NCBI GenBank assembly: GCA_937929915.1 | Contig: CALFUN010000017.1 | Location: 1-64,000, forward strand | Direction: 5' to 3' | DNA: 64,000 nucleotides | Origin: an uncultured Caulobacterales bacterium | Lineage (GTDB): Bacteria > Pseudomonadota > Alphaproteobacteria > Caulobacterales > Maricaulaceae | In this document: positions 20,681 through 29,036 of the stretch, one piece after another | Layout of the letters: each line of letters begins with the position of its first letter | Position numbering within the stretch: the first letter of the stretch is position 1 | Translations under genes and position numbers: made by a program | The notes under the pieces: model-generated | Database searches by the model: none | What the model was told of the DNA's origin: nothing | Seen by the model: only the letters and a program-made list of their open reading frames with translations

Positions 20681-22426
20681 AAGCGGTGTTTTAAAAAATG
20701 CGGGTGTGTCATCCCCAAAACCCGCATGGTCAGCCTTGCCTATACTGTCGCGATAACGCGGTTTCGGCTTTGCGCTATCTTTCCCGCGAGGATTACGCTC
20801 TCTGGGTTTTTTATCTGATTTTGAAGAATCGCGCTGTGATTTATGTCTTGAAGATTTTGGCTTATCCGAGGTTTTAGAATGATGGATCTTTTTACTCTCA
20901 TCATTAGTCACATTATCTAAAGACGAGGTTTTTTTGCTGCGTTTAGATGAGCTGTTGTCAAGAACATCGCCGTCCTCGACATTTTTACGCTTAGGCGCTA
21001 CGCGTCTGGATTGCGCTTTTTTAGAGCCGTCTTTGGCTGTGCTGATTTTAGCTTTGCTCTCGGATTGCGCCGTTGTTTTTGCATCACCACGGGTAGAGTT
21101 TTTTGATTCACCTTCAGAGCGGCGACCTTTATTCTCATATTGACTGCGTTTATCACCGCGATGTCTCCCGCGAGGCTTACGGCCATCACGATCCTTATCA
21201 CGTCCGCCGCGGCGATATTTACCGCCATCTTTAGGGAAGTCTTCTATGCCGGGAATGTCATATTCCTCGATACTCTCAACTTTGATAAGATTGAGAATAT
21301 CATCATAATTAAGCTTATCAAGTCGCGCGACAAGCATGATCGCATCCCCGTCGCGTCCTGCACGGCCCGTGCGGCCAATCCTATGCACATAATCTTCTGA
21401 ATGATTTGGAACATCATAGTTAAAGACGTGGCTAACGCTAGGAACATCTAAGCCACGCGCGGCAACATCCGATGCGACAAGATATTTAATCTCTCCATTG
21501 CGAAATTTATCAAGCGTTTGCGTTCGCAAAGATTGCGCAAGGTCGCCGTGAATCGGCGCAGCGTCATGTCCATGGACGTTCAAGGATTTCGCAACTATAT
21601 CGACATCTCTTTTACGATTACAAAAGACAATACCGTTTTCGACAGGTTCATGCTCAATCAAATAGCGAAGGGCCGTACGTTTTTGTTTCGGATCAGATGA
21701 CGGCATACGAACAATGCGCTGCCGCACTGTTTCGGCTGTTGTGGATTGCCGTGCGATTTGAATCGAAACAGGTTGATGCAAAAATTGATCGACAAGGCGC
21801 TTAATCTCATTTGGCATTGTCGCAGAGAAAAACAAGACCTGCCGTGTGAAAGGTGTCAGTTTGAAAATCTTTTCAATATCTGGGATAAATCCCATGTCCA
21901 GCATACGGTCAGCTTCGTCAACGACAAGCGTTTGAACACCTGTCATGAGAATTTTCCCGCGCTCAAATTGATCGAGCAAGCGCCCCGGCGTAGCGATAAG
22001 AATATCAACGCCCTTCATCAGTTTTCTATCTTGCTCGGCAAAACTGACACCACCAATTAAGAGCGCCATTTCTAACTTAAGATATTTGCCATATTGTTCG
22101 ACATTTTCGGCCACTTGCGCCGCCAGTTCGCGAGTCGGGCAGATGATTAAGCAACGCGGCATACGCGCCCGTGCGCGGCCCTTGGCGAGCTTATGCATGG
22201 TTGGCAGTGTAAAGGCACCCGTTTTGCCCGTACCTGTCTGCGCAATGCCGAGAACATCGCGTTGCTGCATAGCCGCAGGGATAGCTCGTGCTTGAATAGG
22301 GGTGGGTTTTTCGTATCCCATATCCGCAAGCGCTTTAAGAATCTTGGTATCAAGTCCAAGCTCTGTGAACGTTACATCCACAACCTCATCAGCAGAGATT
22401 TCTTCGATTGTATTTTCAGCGCTCAA
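20672..22426 (-). CDS. DEAD-box ATP-dependent RNA helicase (RhlE/CsdA-like)
   Basis: A 584-residue helicase that unwinds RNA duplexes. All core motifs are seen: Q motif GYEKPTPIQ, motif I AQTGTGKT, PTREL, TPGRLLD, DEAD in VDEADRM, SAT, and motif VI HRIGRTGRAGR. After residue 375 comes a 200-residue very basic, Lys/Arg/Ser-rich disordered tail with no RRM-like DbpA domain, typical of RhlE-like cold-adapted helicases. The only start that keeps the N-terminal conserved Phe of the Q motif is the TTG at 22424-22426 (or a GTG about 14 codons later), and it lacks a good ribosome site. A strong hairpin lies 20 bases upstream, so the leader is unusual. Confidence 0.92.
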   Translation of the reverse strand: MSAENTIEEISADEVVDVTFTELGLDTKILKALADMGYEKPTPIQARAIPAAMQQRDVLGIAQTGTGKTGAFTLPTMHKLAKGRARARMPRCLIICPTRELAAQVAENVEQYGKYLKLEMALLIGGVSFAEQDRKLMKGVDILIATPGRLLDQFERGKILMTGVQTLVVDEADRMLDMGFIPDIEKIFKLTPFTRQVLFFSATMPNEIKRLVDQFLHQPVSIQIARQSTTAETVRQRIVRMPSSDPKQKRTALRYLIEHEPVENGIVFCNRKRDVDIVAKSLNVHGHDAAPIHGDLAQSLRTQTLDKFRNGEIKYLVASDVAARGLDVPSVSHVFNYDVPNHSEDYVHRIGRTGRAGRDGDAIMLVARLDKLNYDDILNLIKVESIEEYDIPGIEDFPKDGGKYRRGGRDKDRDGRKPRGRHRGDKRSQYENKGRRSEGESKNSTRGDAKTTAQSESKAKISTAKDGSKKAQSRRVAPKRKNVEDGDVLDNSSSKRSKKTSSLDNVTNDESKKIHHSKTSDKPKSSRHKSQRDSSKSDKKPRERNPRGKDSAKPKPRYRDSIGKADHAGFGDDTPAFFKTPLKK

Positions 22427-22446
22427 AAGGAGTTATCTTTCCGTGT

Positions 22447-22471
22447 AAAAGGCTGGATAATCCAGCCTTTT
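22447..22471 (-). terminator. Perfect hairpin between amidohydrolase and helicase genes
   Basis: AAAAGGCTGGA (22447-22457) and TCCAGCCTTTT (22461-22471) form an 11-bp perfect stem with a 3-base loop. On the minus strand it lies 60 bases after the amidohydrolase stop and ends in four T, so it can terminate that operon. It also sits only 20 bases before the helicase start, so it may be part of the helicase leader. Confidence 0.6.
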
Positions 22472-22531
22472 AATTTTGATGGCAACATAAGCCGCTGACC
22501 GTAAAGGTCAAGCATACATAACCACTTGAAA

Positions 22532-23794
22532 TCACCTGTATTTATGCGGACGTGTATTGTCTGATAATGGAAAATACCGATCTCGTAGCGCTGTTTGGCG
22601 TGATTCTAGAGATTGCGCCTCTCCGTCAAGTATCATGTGAGTCGGCGCAGAGGTCACTAATAATGGATCCCCGTCCCAAACGACAAGGTTTGCCGTTGAA
22701 CCAACTCTTAGAGTGCTATTATCAAGTCCAAACCAGTTAGCAGGTGTTTCGCTAATGGCTTTAAAAGCTTTATCCCACGACAAACCATTCCCGACAGCAT
22801 TACCAGCATGCTGTGTGATGGCAGCGGCTTTTTGCACGCCAAGTGTTGAGATATTCGCGATTGCATAATCAACGCCTGCCGCGTCAAGTAAGACAACATT
22901 ATCAAGGCGCGATTCAACAGCTTCAAAACTTACGGGCAAGTTATCATGTGGGTCGATAATGACTTTCATATTTGCAGCGGCAAGCTGATCTGCGACTTGC
23001 CAACCTTCCGCCGCGCCAAGAATGATAATGTCCAAGTCATATTGCTTTTTAAGTTTAATCACATTGAGAATATCAATCGCGCGGTTCGCTGTGACCATGA
23101 GCGGCATATAGCCATTCACCACTGGCACGAGCGCTAATGCATCGCGGCGCGGCAAGGCATCACCATCGGTCGGAGCATTATAACGTGTTCGGTAAGCTTT
23201 GGCGTCAGAAATAGCAGAACGTAATTGTGTCATCGCCGCAGCCCGAGAGCCGCCTGCGCGGCGCGCGCCTGTTTCGCCAAGGACCACATGAACAAAGGCC
23301 GCTTCGGTTTTTATTGAATCGAAATCGCCTGATAAATCAATGATGCTGCCTGTACCTGAAAAAATACTATCCCCAGAAGCATCTGGTGAAATCAAAGCAT
23401 GTGTCACACCGCGGCGGCGCGTATTGGCAATAGCCACTGCGCGCGGATTGAAACTATCAGCGGCGCGTTCACTCACCGATGTCGGCGCGCTGCCCGCTGT
23501 GATGTCATTGGTCGCATCTTCACCGCCAATATCGACAAGTCCAAGGCGAGAGAACGGAGCGATAACCCCGGGCGTGACCCATTGGCCATCTGCATTGATC
23601 ACTTCAACACCATTTGGCGCTGTGATATTTGTTGCAATATCATTTATACGGCCATCAATAATAAGGACATCTGTGTCAGATTGCACACCAGAGGGCATGG
23701 CGACATTTGCGTCTTTAATTAACATGGTTTGGGCATAGGCAGGCGCAGTTAAAGCGGCTGTCAGGAGCAGGGCGGTCGTCAATCGTTTCAACAT
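22532..23794 (-). CDS. Amidohydrolase-fold protein lacking the metal-binding HxH (probably non-catalytic)
   Basis: A 420-residue exported protein (signal MLKRLTTALLLTAALTAPAYA). It has the amidohydrolase frame: an N-terminal beta sandwich DANVAMPSG... and TPGVIAPFSRLG where active relatives read TPGIIDIHSHLG, and a C-terminal GSTANLVVWDGDPL. The two metal-binding His are replaced by Phe81 and Arg83, and I find no later His-His or Asp set, so hydrolysis is unlikely. Its ATG overlaps the stop of the intact homologue upstream (TAATG), so the two are made together and may form a heteromer, as with other paired periplasmic amidohydrolases. Function unknown. It is the last gene of the crtE-led run. 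Confidence 0.82.
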   Translation of the reverse strand: MLKRLTTALLLTAALTAPAYAQTMLIKDANVAMPSGVQSDTDVLIIDGRINDIATNITAPNGVEVINADGQWVTPGVIAPFSRLGLVDIGGEDATNDITAGSAPTSVSERAADSFNPRAVAIANTRRRGVTHALISPDASGDSIFSGTGSIIDLSGDFDSIKTEAAFVHVVLGETGARRAGGSRAAAMTQLRSAISDAKAYRTRYNAPTDGDALPRRDALALVPVVNGYMPLMVTANRAIDILNVIKLKKQYDLDIIILGAAEGWQVADQLAAANMKVIIDPHDNLPVSFEAVESRLDNVVLLDAAGVDYAIANISTLGVQKAAAITQHAGNAVGNGLSWDKAFKAISETPANWFGLDNSTLRVGSTANLVVWDGDPLLVTSAPTHMILDGEAQSLESRQTALRDRYFPLSDNTRPHKYR

Positions 23795-25155
23795 TATTGT
23801 GTACCTCCATAACCCAGTTTAAAATCACTTTTCGGCTTAATGCCTGCCGCTTTGTCAAACATGACAGCTCCGTCAATATAGACCTGTTCTGGACGCGCAT
23901 AAGTCGAGAACGGGTCATCTGACCAGATAACTAAATCAGCGCGTTTGCCCGTTTCTAGCGTCCCTGTTTCGTCCAAGATACCGAGAGCTTTGGCAGGATT
24001 GGTTGAAAGCCATTTCCACGCTTCGGCTTTGGAAATATTTAATCCTGCACGATTGCCATCCGCCCAAGCTTTCGCAACTTCTTGATTCAAACGCTGAATA
24101 CCTTTTTCATCATCTGAATGGATCATCGCGCAAGCACCAGCGGCATGAACAAAAGGGATGTTTTCACGAATCGTATCATAGGCTTCCATCTTGAAACCAT
24201 ACCAATCGGCCCACATCGCCGAACATGTATCATTTTCGGCAAGGATGTCGCCAATTTTATAAGATTCGATAGCGTGATGAAATGTTGTGATTTTATAATC
24301 AAATTCTTTCGCAATATCCAAAATCTGCACCATTTCATCCGCGCGGTAACAATGCATTTGGATAAGAATTTTACCGTCTAGCACATCAGCGAGCGTTTCA
24401 AGTTGTAGGTCACGTTTAAAATCATCACCGCCTTTATCACGTTTCTTTTTATACTCTGTGGCTTTAATCCAATTTTTACGGTAGCCCGCAACATTTCCCA
24501 TGCGAGAACCTGGGCCGCCGCGATTGGCATAAACACGTTTTGGGTTCTCGCCGCAGGCCATTTTTAATGTGTAAGGTGCATCAGGCAGCTTCATACCTTG
24601 CACGGTACGGGAGGCAACATTGCGCAATGTCACACCGCGTCCGCCAAAAAGATTCGCTGATCCTGGCAAGATATGTAAGGTCGTAACGCCGCCTTCAAGC
24701 GCTTCGTCAAATCCTGGGTCTTGTGGCCAAACGCCATGTTCGGCCCAAACCTCGGATGTAATCGGGCTTGTGACTTCATTACCATCGCCATGTGCGTTAA
24801 CACTTGGTGTTGGATAATTGCCTAAATGCGAGTGAATATCGATAATGCCAGGCGTAACAAATTTTCCGCCTGCATCAATCGTAGTTGCCCCATCAGGTGC
24901 AGATATATCGCTTCCAATCGCTGAAATCTTCCCGTCTACCAATAATAAATGGCCTGTGGAAACATCCGAGGAAACGCCGTTAATGATACGCGCATTTTGT
25001 ATAAAAGTCGTTTTGGAAGGTTGCGGCACATACGTACTTAAAAAAGCGGGCTTGGTTTCCGCCGCATTGTTATCGTCAGCCGTCTTGCTGTCTGTGTCGC
25101 CGCACGCCGTTAACACAAGCGCAGTTGACAGGGTCAATAAATGTAGAAGTTTCAT
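23794..25155 (-). CDS. Amidohydrolase-family lipoprotein (intact active site)
   Basis: A 453-residue predicted lipoprotein: MKLLHLLTLSTALVLTAC gives a lipobox Cys18, followed by a low-complexity linker. The imidazolonepropionase-like amidohydrolase core is intact, with H108 and H110 in DIHSHLG, further His in QMHCYRADEM and TFHHAIESYK, and Asp in IHSDDEKG. The end GKRADLVIWSDDPF is standard. Likely hydrolyses a cyclic amide, dipeptide or similar bond outside the inner membrane; substrate unknown. It is 51 bases after aat and overlaps the degenerate homologue by one base. Confidence 0.85.
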   Translation of the reverse strand: MKLLHLLTLSTALVLTACGDTDSKTADDNNAAETKPAFLSTYVPQPSKTTFIQNARIINGVSSDVSTGHLLLVDGKISAIGSDISAPDGATTIDAGGKFVTPGIIDIHSHLGNYPTPSVNAHGDGNEVTSPITSEVWAEHGVWPQDPGFDEALEGGVTTLHILPGSANLFGGRGVTLRNVASRTVQGMKLPDAPYTLKMACGENPKRVYANRGGPGSRMGNVAGYRKNWIKATEYKKKRDKGGDDFKRDLQLETLADVLDGKILIQMHCYRADEMVQILDIAKEFDYKITTFHHAIESYKIGDILAENDTCSAMWADWYGFKMEAYDTIRENIPFVHAAGACAMIHSDDEKGIQRLNQEVAKAWADGNRAGLNISKAEAWKWLSTNPAKALGILDETGTLETGKRADLVIWSDDPFSTYARPEQVYIDGAVMFDKAAGIKPKSDFKLGYGGTQ

Positions 25156-25206
25156 AATCTCTATAAACAGTTTAATTGAAACAGTTACAAGATGGATTTT
25201 TCGTCA

Positions 25207-25797
25207 TTATGGATAAAACTTGACGTCTATATCTAAGGCTCGGGCAAGGCGGGTTTTATATTCGGCTTGCGCTATCTCAACTGCGCCGAGTGTTTTCAAA
25301 TGATCTGTAAGAAATTGCGTGTCTAACAATTTAAACCCGCGCGCGTTTAAACGCTCGACAAGTTTCACCAAAGCCAATTTACTGGCATTGCTTTTAAAGG
25401 AAAACATACTCTCACCAAAGAAAGCACCGCCTTGCGTGACGCCGTAAAGTCCGCCAATTAGCTCGCCCGCGTCCCAAATTTCAACGGAATGCGCATCGCC
25501 TTGCAAAAAAAGCTCTGTGTAAAGATATTCGATAGCCTCGCTTATCCATGTTTCATCCCGGGTAATGGCGCAAGCTTCGATAACTTGCGGAAAGGCTGTG
25601 TTGAAACTCACAGTATAAGATGTCTTGCGTATAAATTTAGCCAATGACTTGGAAATATGCAGACCATCCAACGGGATAATGCCGCGCTTGGCAGGGTCTA
25701 GCAAAAATAGCGAATTATCAAACCTGCCATCGGACATAGGGAAAATACCGCGCCGATAACACTCTACAAGCTCTTTTGTTCCGAAATTACTCGTCAA
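25207..25797 (-). CDS. aat: Leucyl/phenylalanyl-tRNA--protein transferase
   Basis: A 196-residue N-end-rule enzyme that adds Leu or Phe to proteins starting with Arg or Lys, marking them for ClpS/ClpAP. Conserved blocks are seen: YRRGIFPMS, DGLHISKSL, ETWIS, AHSVEIWDAGELIGGLYGV, GAFFGESMFS, and LLDTQFLTDHLKTLGA. It is shorter than the E. coli protein (234 residues) at the N-terminus, as usual in this class. The start is a TTG that overlaps the crtZ stop (TTGA), so it is translationally linked to carotenoid genes; no functional reason for that is evident. Confidence 0.95.
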   Translation of the reverse strand: MTSNFGTKELVECYRRGIFPMSDGRFDNSLFLLDPAKRGIIPLDGLHISKSLAKFIRKTSYTVSFNTAFPQVIEACAITRDETWISEAIEYLYTELFLQGDAHSVEIWDAGELIGGLYGVTQGGAFFGESMFSFKSNASKLALVKLVERLNARGFKLLDTQFLTDHLKTLGAVEIAQAEYKTRLARALDIDVKFYP

Positions 25798-26267
25798 ATA
25801 TCTTCTGCAATTTTACAGGTCTTAAGACGCGCTTTAAGCCTATCGGGCTTTTCAGCATATAAAAATCCAAAGGAGACAGCGCCGTCTTTGGTTGTTGTGT
25901 GATGATGCAGCCTATGGGCGTGGACAAGCCGCAGCAAGTACCCCCGCTTGGCTTGAATATGAAAAGGCCAGCGTTGGTGGACAAGGCCGTCATGAACAAA
26001 GCCATAAAGTATGCCGTAAATCGTAAAGCCAAGCGCGACATACCAAAGGGCCGGCAGCCATAAAGACCCTGCAATAAAAAGTCCTGCTGCGATAACGCTA
26101 AAGCCCACAGCATAAAGGTCATTTTTTTCAAAGGGGCCATGTGTCTGAACATGATGACTTTCATGCCAAGTCCAGCCCGGGCCGTGCATGTAATATTTAT
26201 GGAATACCCACGCAAAGATTTCCATGCCAATGATAGAGGCAAGCGTTATAAGACTATTTATCAGCAT
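25794..26267 (-). CDS. crtZ: Beta-carotene hydroxylase
   Basis: A 157-residue integral-membrane di-iron enzyme that puts hydroxyl groups at C3/C3' of beta-ionone rings (beta-carotene to zeaxanthin, canthaxanthin to astaxanthin). The His boxes are complete: HKYYMH (23-28), HESHH (35-39), HDGLVH and HRLHHH, in the CrtZ spacing. It overlaps crtW upstream by 7 bases and aat downstream by 4, so it is inside a tight operon. Paired with CrtW it implies astaxanthin-type pigments, provided that lycopene and beta-carotene steps (crtB, crtI, crtY) are encoded elsewhere. Confidence 0.94.
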   Translation of the reverse strand: MLINSLITLASIIGMEIFAWVFHKYYMHGPGWTWHESHHVQTHGPFEKNDLYAVGFSVIAAGLFIAGSLWLPALWYVALGFTIYGILYGFVHDGLVHQRWPFHIQAKRGYLLRLVHAHRLHHHTTTKDGAVSFGFLYAEKPDRLKARLKTCKIAEDI

Positions 26268-26983
26268 TGGGCCGTGCCGCCTTTACGGGCAGGTAAGCGC
26301 CACCACGGCTCATGCGGATAAAGGTGATGTTCATGATGATAGCCAAAATGAAAACATGTCAGCAATGAGAGCCAGAGCGGAAAATTATTTGTCCGTGCAT
26401 TATGATGATCTGGAAAGGCAGTTTTATGGCGGTGGGTTAAATAAGTCCCAAAATAAAATAACTGAACGGATGACAATATAGCGGGAATAGCCCACATAAT
26501 GATCGTATTGAGATAAGGCGCGCCAAGCCAAATATAAGCTACGGTGAAACACATTAAAATGGCCATTTGCCGCCAGCCAAAATATTGCCAAAAGAATTTC
26601 ATATACCAAGGCCAGAAAGCATGAGGATTGCTTGCATTAAAATCTGGATCATCTTGCGTGCCTGAATTGTCATGATGAGCGTGATGAGCTTGGCGCATAG
26701 AACGCCAATTAAACCCTGCATAAATAAACATGATGGCTGTACCCGTTATAGCGTTTAAACGCGCATTTTTAAATAAACTGCCATGCATAGTATCATGGGC
26801 GACAATAAACATCCCTGTGTAAAGCCAGCATTGAAGAGCAATAAGGCCAAGGGTTTGCCAGAATGGCGCGCTAAGGCTATGCCAAAATAAGCTGTAAAGA
26901 TGCACAGCCAGCCAGCCGCTTATAATGAGCGCGGCTAAGAAGGGCCCTCTATTGCTAGGTTTATTACGCACGTCTTGGCTCAA
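26261..26983 (-). CDS. crtW: Beta-carotene ketolase
   Basis: A 240-residue fatty-acid-desaturase-fold membrane enzyme that adds 4-keto groups to beta-ionone rings. The three His motifs are AHDTMHG (62-68), HHAHHDNSGTQDDPDF (about 100-115) and HFGYHHEHHLYP near the C-terminus, the CrtW-type arrangement. The start is a TTG directly after the TAA of the ABC permease (TAATTG); no ATG lies near the N-terminus, the next Met being about 50 residues in, and GAGAG is about eight bases upstream. Its 3' end overlaps crtZ. The operon context with crtE supports a role in ketocarotenoid synthesis. Confidence 0.94.
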   Translation of the reverse strand: MSQDVRNKPSNRGPFLAALIISGWLAVHLYSLFWHSLSAPFWQTLGLIALQCWLYTGMFIVAHDTMHGSLFKNARLNAITGTAIMFIYAGFNWRSMRQAHHAHHDNSGTQDDPDFNASNPHAFWPWYMKFFWQYFGWRQMAILMCFTVAYIWLGAPYLNTIIMWAIPAILSSVQLFYFGTYLTHRHKTAFPDHHNARTNNFPLWLSLLTCFHFGYHHEHHLYPHEPWWRLPARKGGTAQC

Positions 26984-28078
26984 TTATACTCTCATCATCT
27001 TATGCGATATGCCCGCAGCTAATATCAAACATAATGCCGCGCCGCCATATAATATACACCAGACGGGCCAAAGCTCTATGACAGATTGTCCTCGGGCCAA
27101 TATGCCATAAAAAGCTTCAATGGCCCAAAAATTTGGCGTAACGTGTCCTATATCTTGAAGCCAGGCAGGCATCATAAAGCGCGGCACCATCGACCCGCCT
27201 ATCGCCGACGATAAAAGCACGATAAATGTAGAGACTGTATGCATTTGCGGCTGGCTTTGGCACAAGGTACTCACCAGTAAGGCCAATCCAGATGCAAGCA
27301 TGGCAGAGCCAAGACAGGCTAGGCCTAAAGCTATCCATAAGCCATTCACTGGGACGCTGAAAAATATATGCGCGACCGCAATGATAATAGCGGCTTGAAC
27401 GAAACCAATTACGGTAAGAAATGTAAATTTTCCTGTCAGTAAACCAAGCGCGCCTATTGGCCCAACCATAAGGCGATCTGCAATGCCGTTTCGGCGCTCT
27501 TCTATGGTCAGGTTTGCCCCTTGCATCGCCGAAAATAGCAAAAACAAAATTGCTGTTGCCCCCACATAATAGGTGACTGATTGATCCTTGATAATAGAAG
27601 GGTTGTCTGGCGTTAAAGCCGAGACATCTTGGAATAATTGCGGAGCGTCAACACCGATTTGCGCAGCAAAGGCCTCGCGGATTTGCCCCTTTAAAACAGT
27701 CGCCGCCACCTCTCGGCTAGGGTCTTTTAAGATCAAAATTGCGGGAGAGTTTGAATTGGCAATATCACCTATAATAGCAAAGCCTACATCATCTTGACCA
27801 AGACGCACCCGTTCAGCTACGTCTTGTTGTGTCCAATTTACTTCGTGTGTCAGTGTAAAATCGGCATTTTTCGCAAAGCTTTCGGCAAAACTTGCGGATA
27901 AAGGCGCATCATTCTCCAAAGCCATGGCAACCCGTAAATCCAACGAGCCGCCAGACGCATTGGCAAAAATGGCCGCAAATACGGCGAAAATAAACCCCGG
28001 GAGGATAAAGGCCAAGATAAGCGCACCTTTATCGCGCCATAGCCGCAACCACATAATTTGAAACATAGCGCCAATCAC
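26984..28078 (-). CDS. ABC-2 type transporter permease
   Basis: A 364-residue inner-membrane permease of the YhhJ/ABC-2 (DUF3533-like) kind: one N-terminal membrane segment (ALILAFILPGFIFAVFAAIF), a large extracytoplasmic domain of about 140 residues, then five hydrophobic segments starting near residue 170, with a conserved TIEERRNGIADRLMVGPIG cytoplasmic turn. The GTG start overlaps the ATPase stop (GTGA). With the ATPase it should form an exporter. Its cargo is unknown; its place between crtE and crtW suggests a lipid or pigment, but many such pairs export drugs or unknown lipids. Confidence 0.88.
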   Translation of the reverse strand: MIGAMFQIMWLRLWRDKGALILAFILPGFIFAVFAAIFANASGGSLDLRVAMALENDAPLSASFAESFAKNADFTLTHEVNWTQQDVAERVRLGQDDVGFAIIGDIANSNSPAILILKDPSREVAATVLKGQIREAFAAQIGVDAPQLFQDVSALTPDNPSIIKDQSVTYYVGATAILFLLFSAMQGANLTIEERRNGIADRLMVGPIGALGLLTGKFTFLTVIGFVQAAIIIAVAHIFFSVPVNGLWIALGLACLGSAMLASGLALLVSTLCQSQPQMHTVSTFIVLLSSAIGGSMVPRFMMPAWLQDIGHVTPNFWAIEAFYGILARGQSVIELWPVWCILYGGAALCLILAAGISHKMMRV

Positions 28079-29025
28079 AGCAAATTTCCTGTGTTTTCAA
28101 TACGGTGCATCAATGCGTTTAACCCTGGGCGGCGCACAGTAATTTCTTGAATGACATCATTATTGCGGCCAGAATGATGACCACGTATCGCGGTCATAAA
28201 TGCAGACACAAATGAAACCTCACTGGCCTGTGTCATAGTTTTCCAAATTGTCGGTAACTCGCCTTGTGTAAATTCAAATCCTTTCATAGCTGCCAAATTT
28301 TGAGCGCTTGGCGGGGCGGCATAGCGCACAACAACCTCCCGCGCGCCTTTAAAGCTTCGGTTTAAAATCGCAGCAGGTGTGTCAAAAGCGAGTGTCTCGC
28401 CCTGATTTAGTACTAAAATCTTATCACAAAGAGCCTCAGCTTGTTCTAATTCATGGGTGATAAGCAAAACAGCCATGCCGTTCTGCGTGAGTTTGCGGGC
28501 CAAGCGGTGAACCGTATCGCGTGCAGGCGCATCGACGCCTGCTGTCGGTTCGTCAAAAATAATAAGATCGGGACTGTGCATAATCGCAGCCGCGACATTA
28601 ATACGCCGTTTCATACCGCCTGAAAGATGCGCCACACGCTTATTGGCATGAGAGCCCATATCAACAGCCTCTAGCGCATTGCGGGCTGCGGGCATTTTTT
28701 GAGCTTTTGGGACTTTTAACAAGCGCGCTATGAGCGATAAATTCTCTAATGCCGTTAGGTGAGGGTAAAGTCCTATATCTTGCGGCACAAGACCAATATG
28801 CGCGCGCCGATCTGTGCCTTGTTTTACGTCATTTCCAGAAATCAAGACACGACCATTATATTCAAGACGTCCACATAAAGCTTTAATAAAACTTGTTTTT
28901 CCAGCGCCGTTTGGGCCGATAATGCCGATTAAATCGCCCGTATTGGCTGTTAAGGATAAATCTTTCAACGCATGATGTGACCCATAGACAACATTCAAGG
29001 CTTCAATCTGCAATAAGGCTGTCAT
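28075..29025 (-). CDS. ABC transporter ATP-binding protein (CcmA-like, YbhF type)
   Basis: A 316-residue ATPase. Walker A is GPNGAGKTS (about 37-45), the signature is LSGGMKRR, Walker B LIIFDEPTAGVD, and the switch His is in LLITHELEQAE. The C-terminal 80 residues form the extra domain common to daunorubicin/YbhF-type exporters. It starts 11 bases after crtE and overlaps the permease, so the three are co-expressed. It powers the neighbouring permease; no periplasmic HlyD-like adaptor is encoded beside it, unlike the full YbhFSR system. Confidence 0.93.
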   Translation of the reverse strand: MTALLQIEALNVVYGSHHALKDLSLTANTGDLIGIIGPNGAGKTSFIKALCGRLEYNGRVLISGNDVKQGTDRRAHIGLVPQDIGLYPHLTALENLSLIARLLKVPKAQKMPAARNALEAVDMGSHANKRVAHLSGGMKRRINVAAAIMHSPDLIIFDEPTAGVDAPARDTVHRLARKLTQNGMAVLLITHELEQAEALCDKILVLNQGETLAFDTPAAILNRSFKGAREVVVRYAAPPSAQNLAAMKGFEFTQGELPTIWKTMTQASEVSFVSAFMTAIRGHHSGRNNDVIQEITVRRPGLNALMHRIENTGNLL

Positions 29026-29036
29026 GCCATCTGGCT

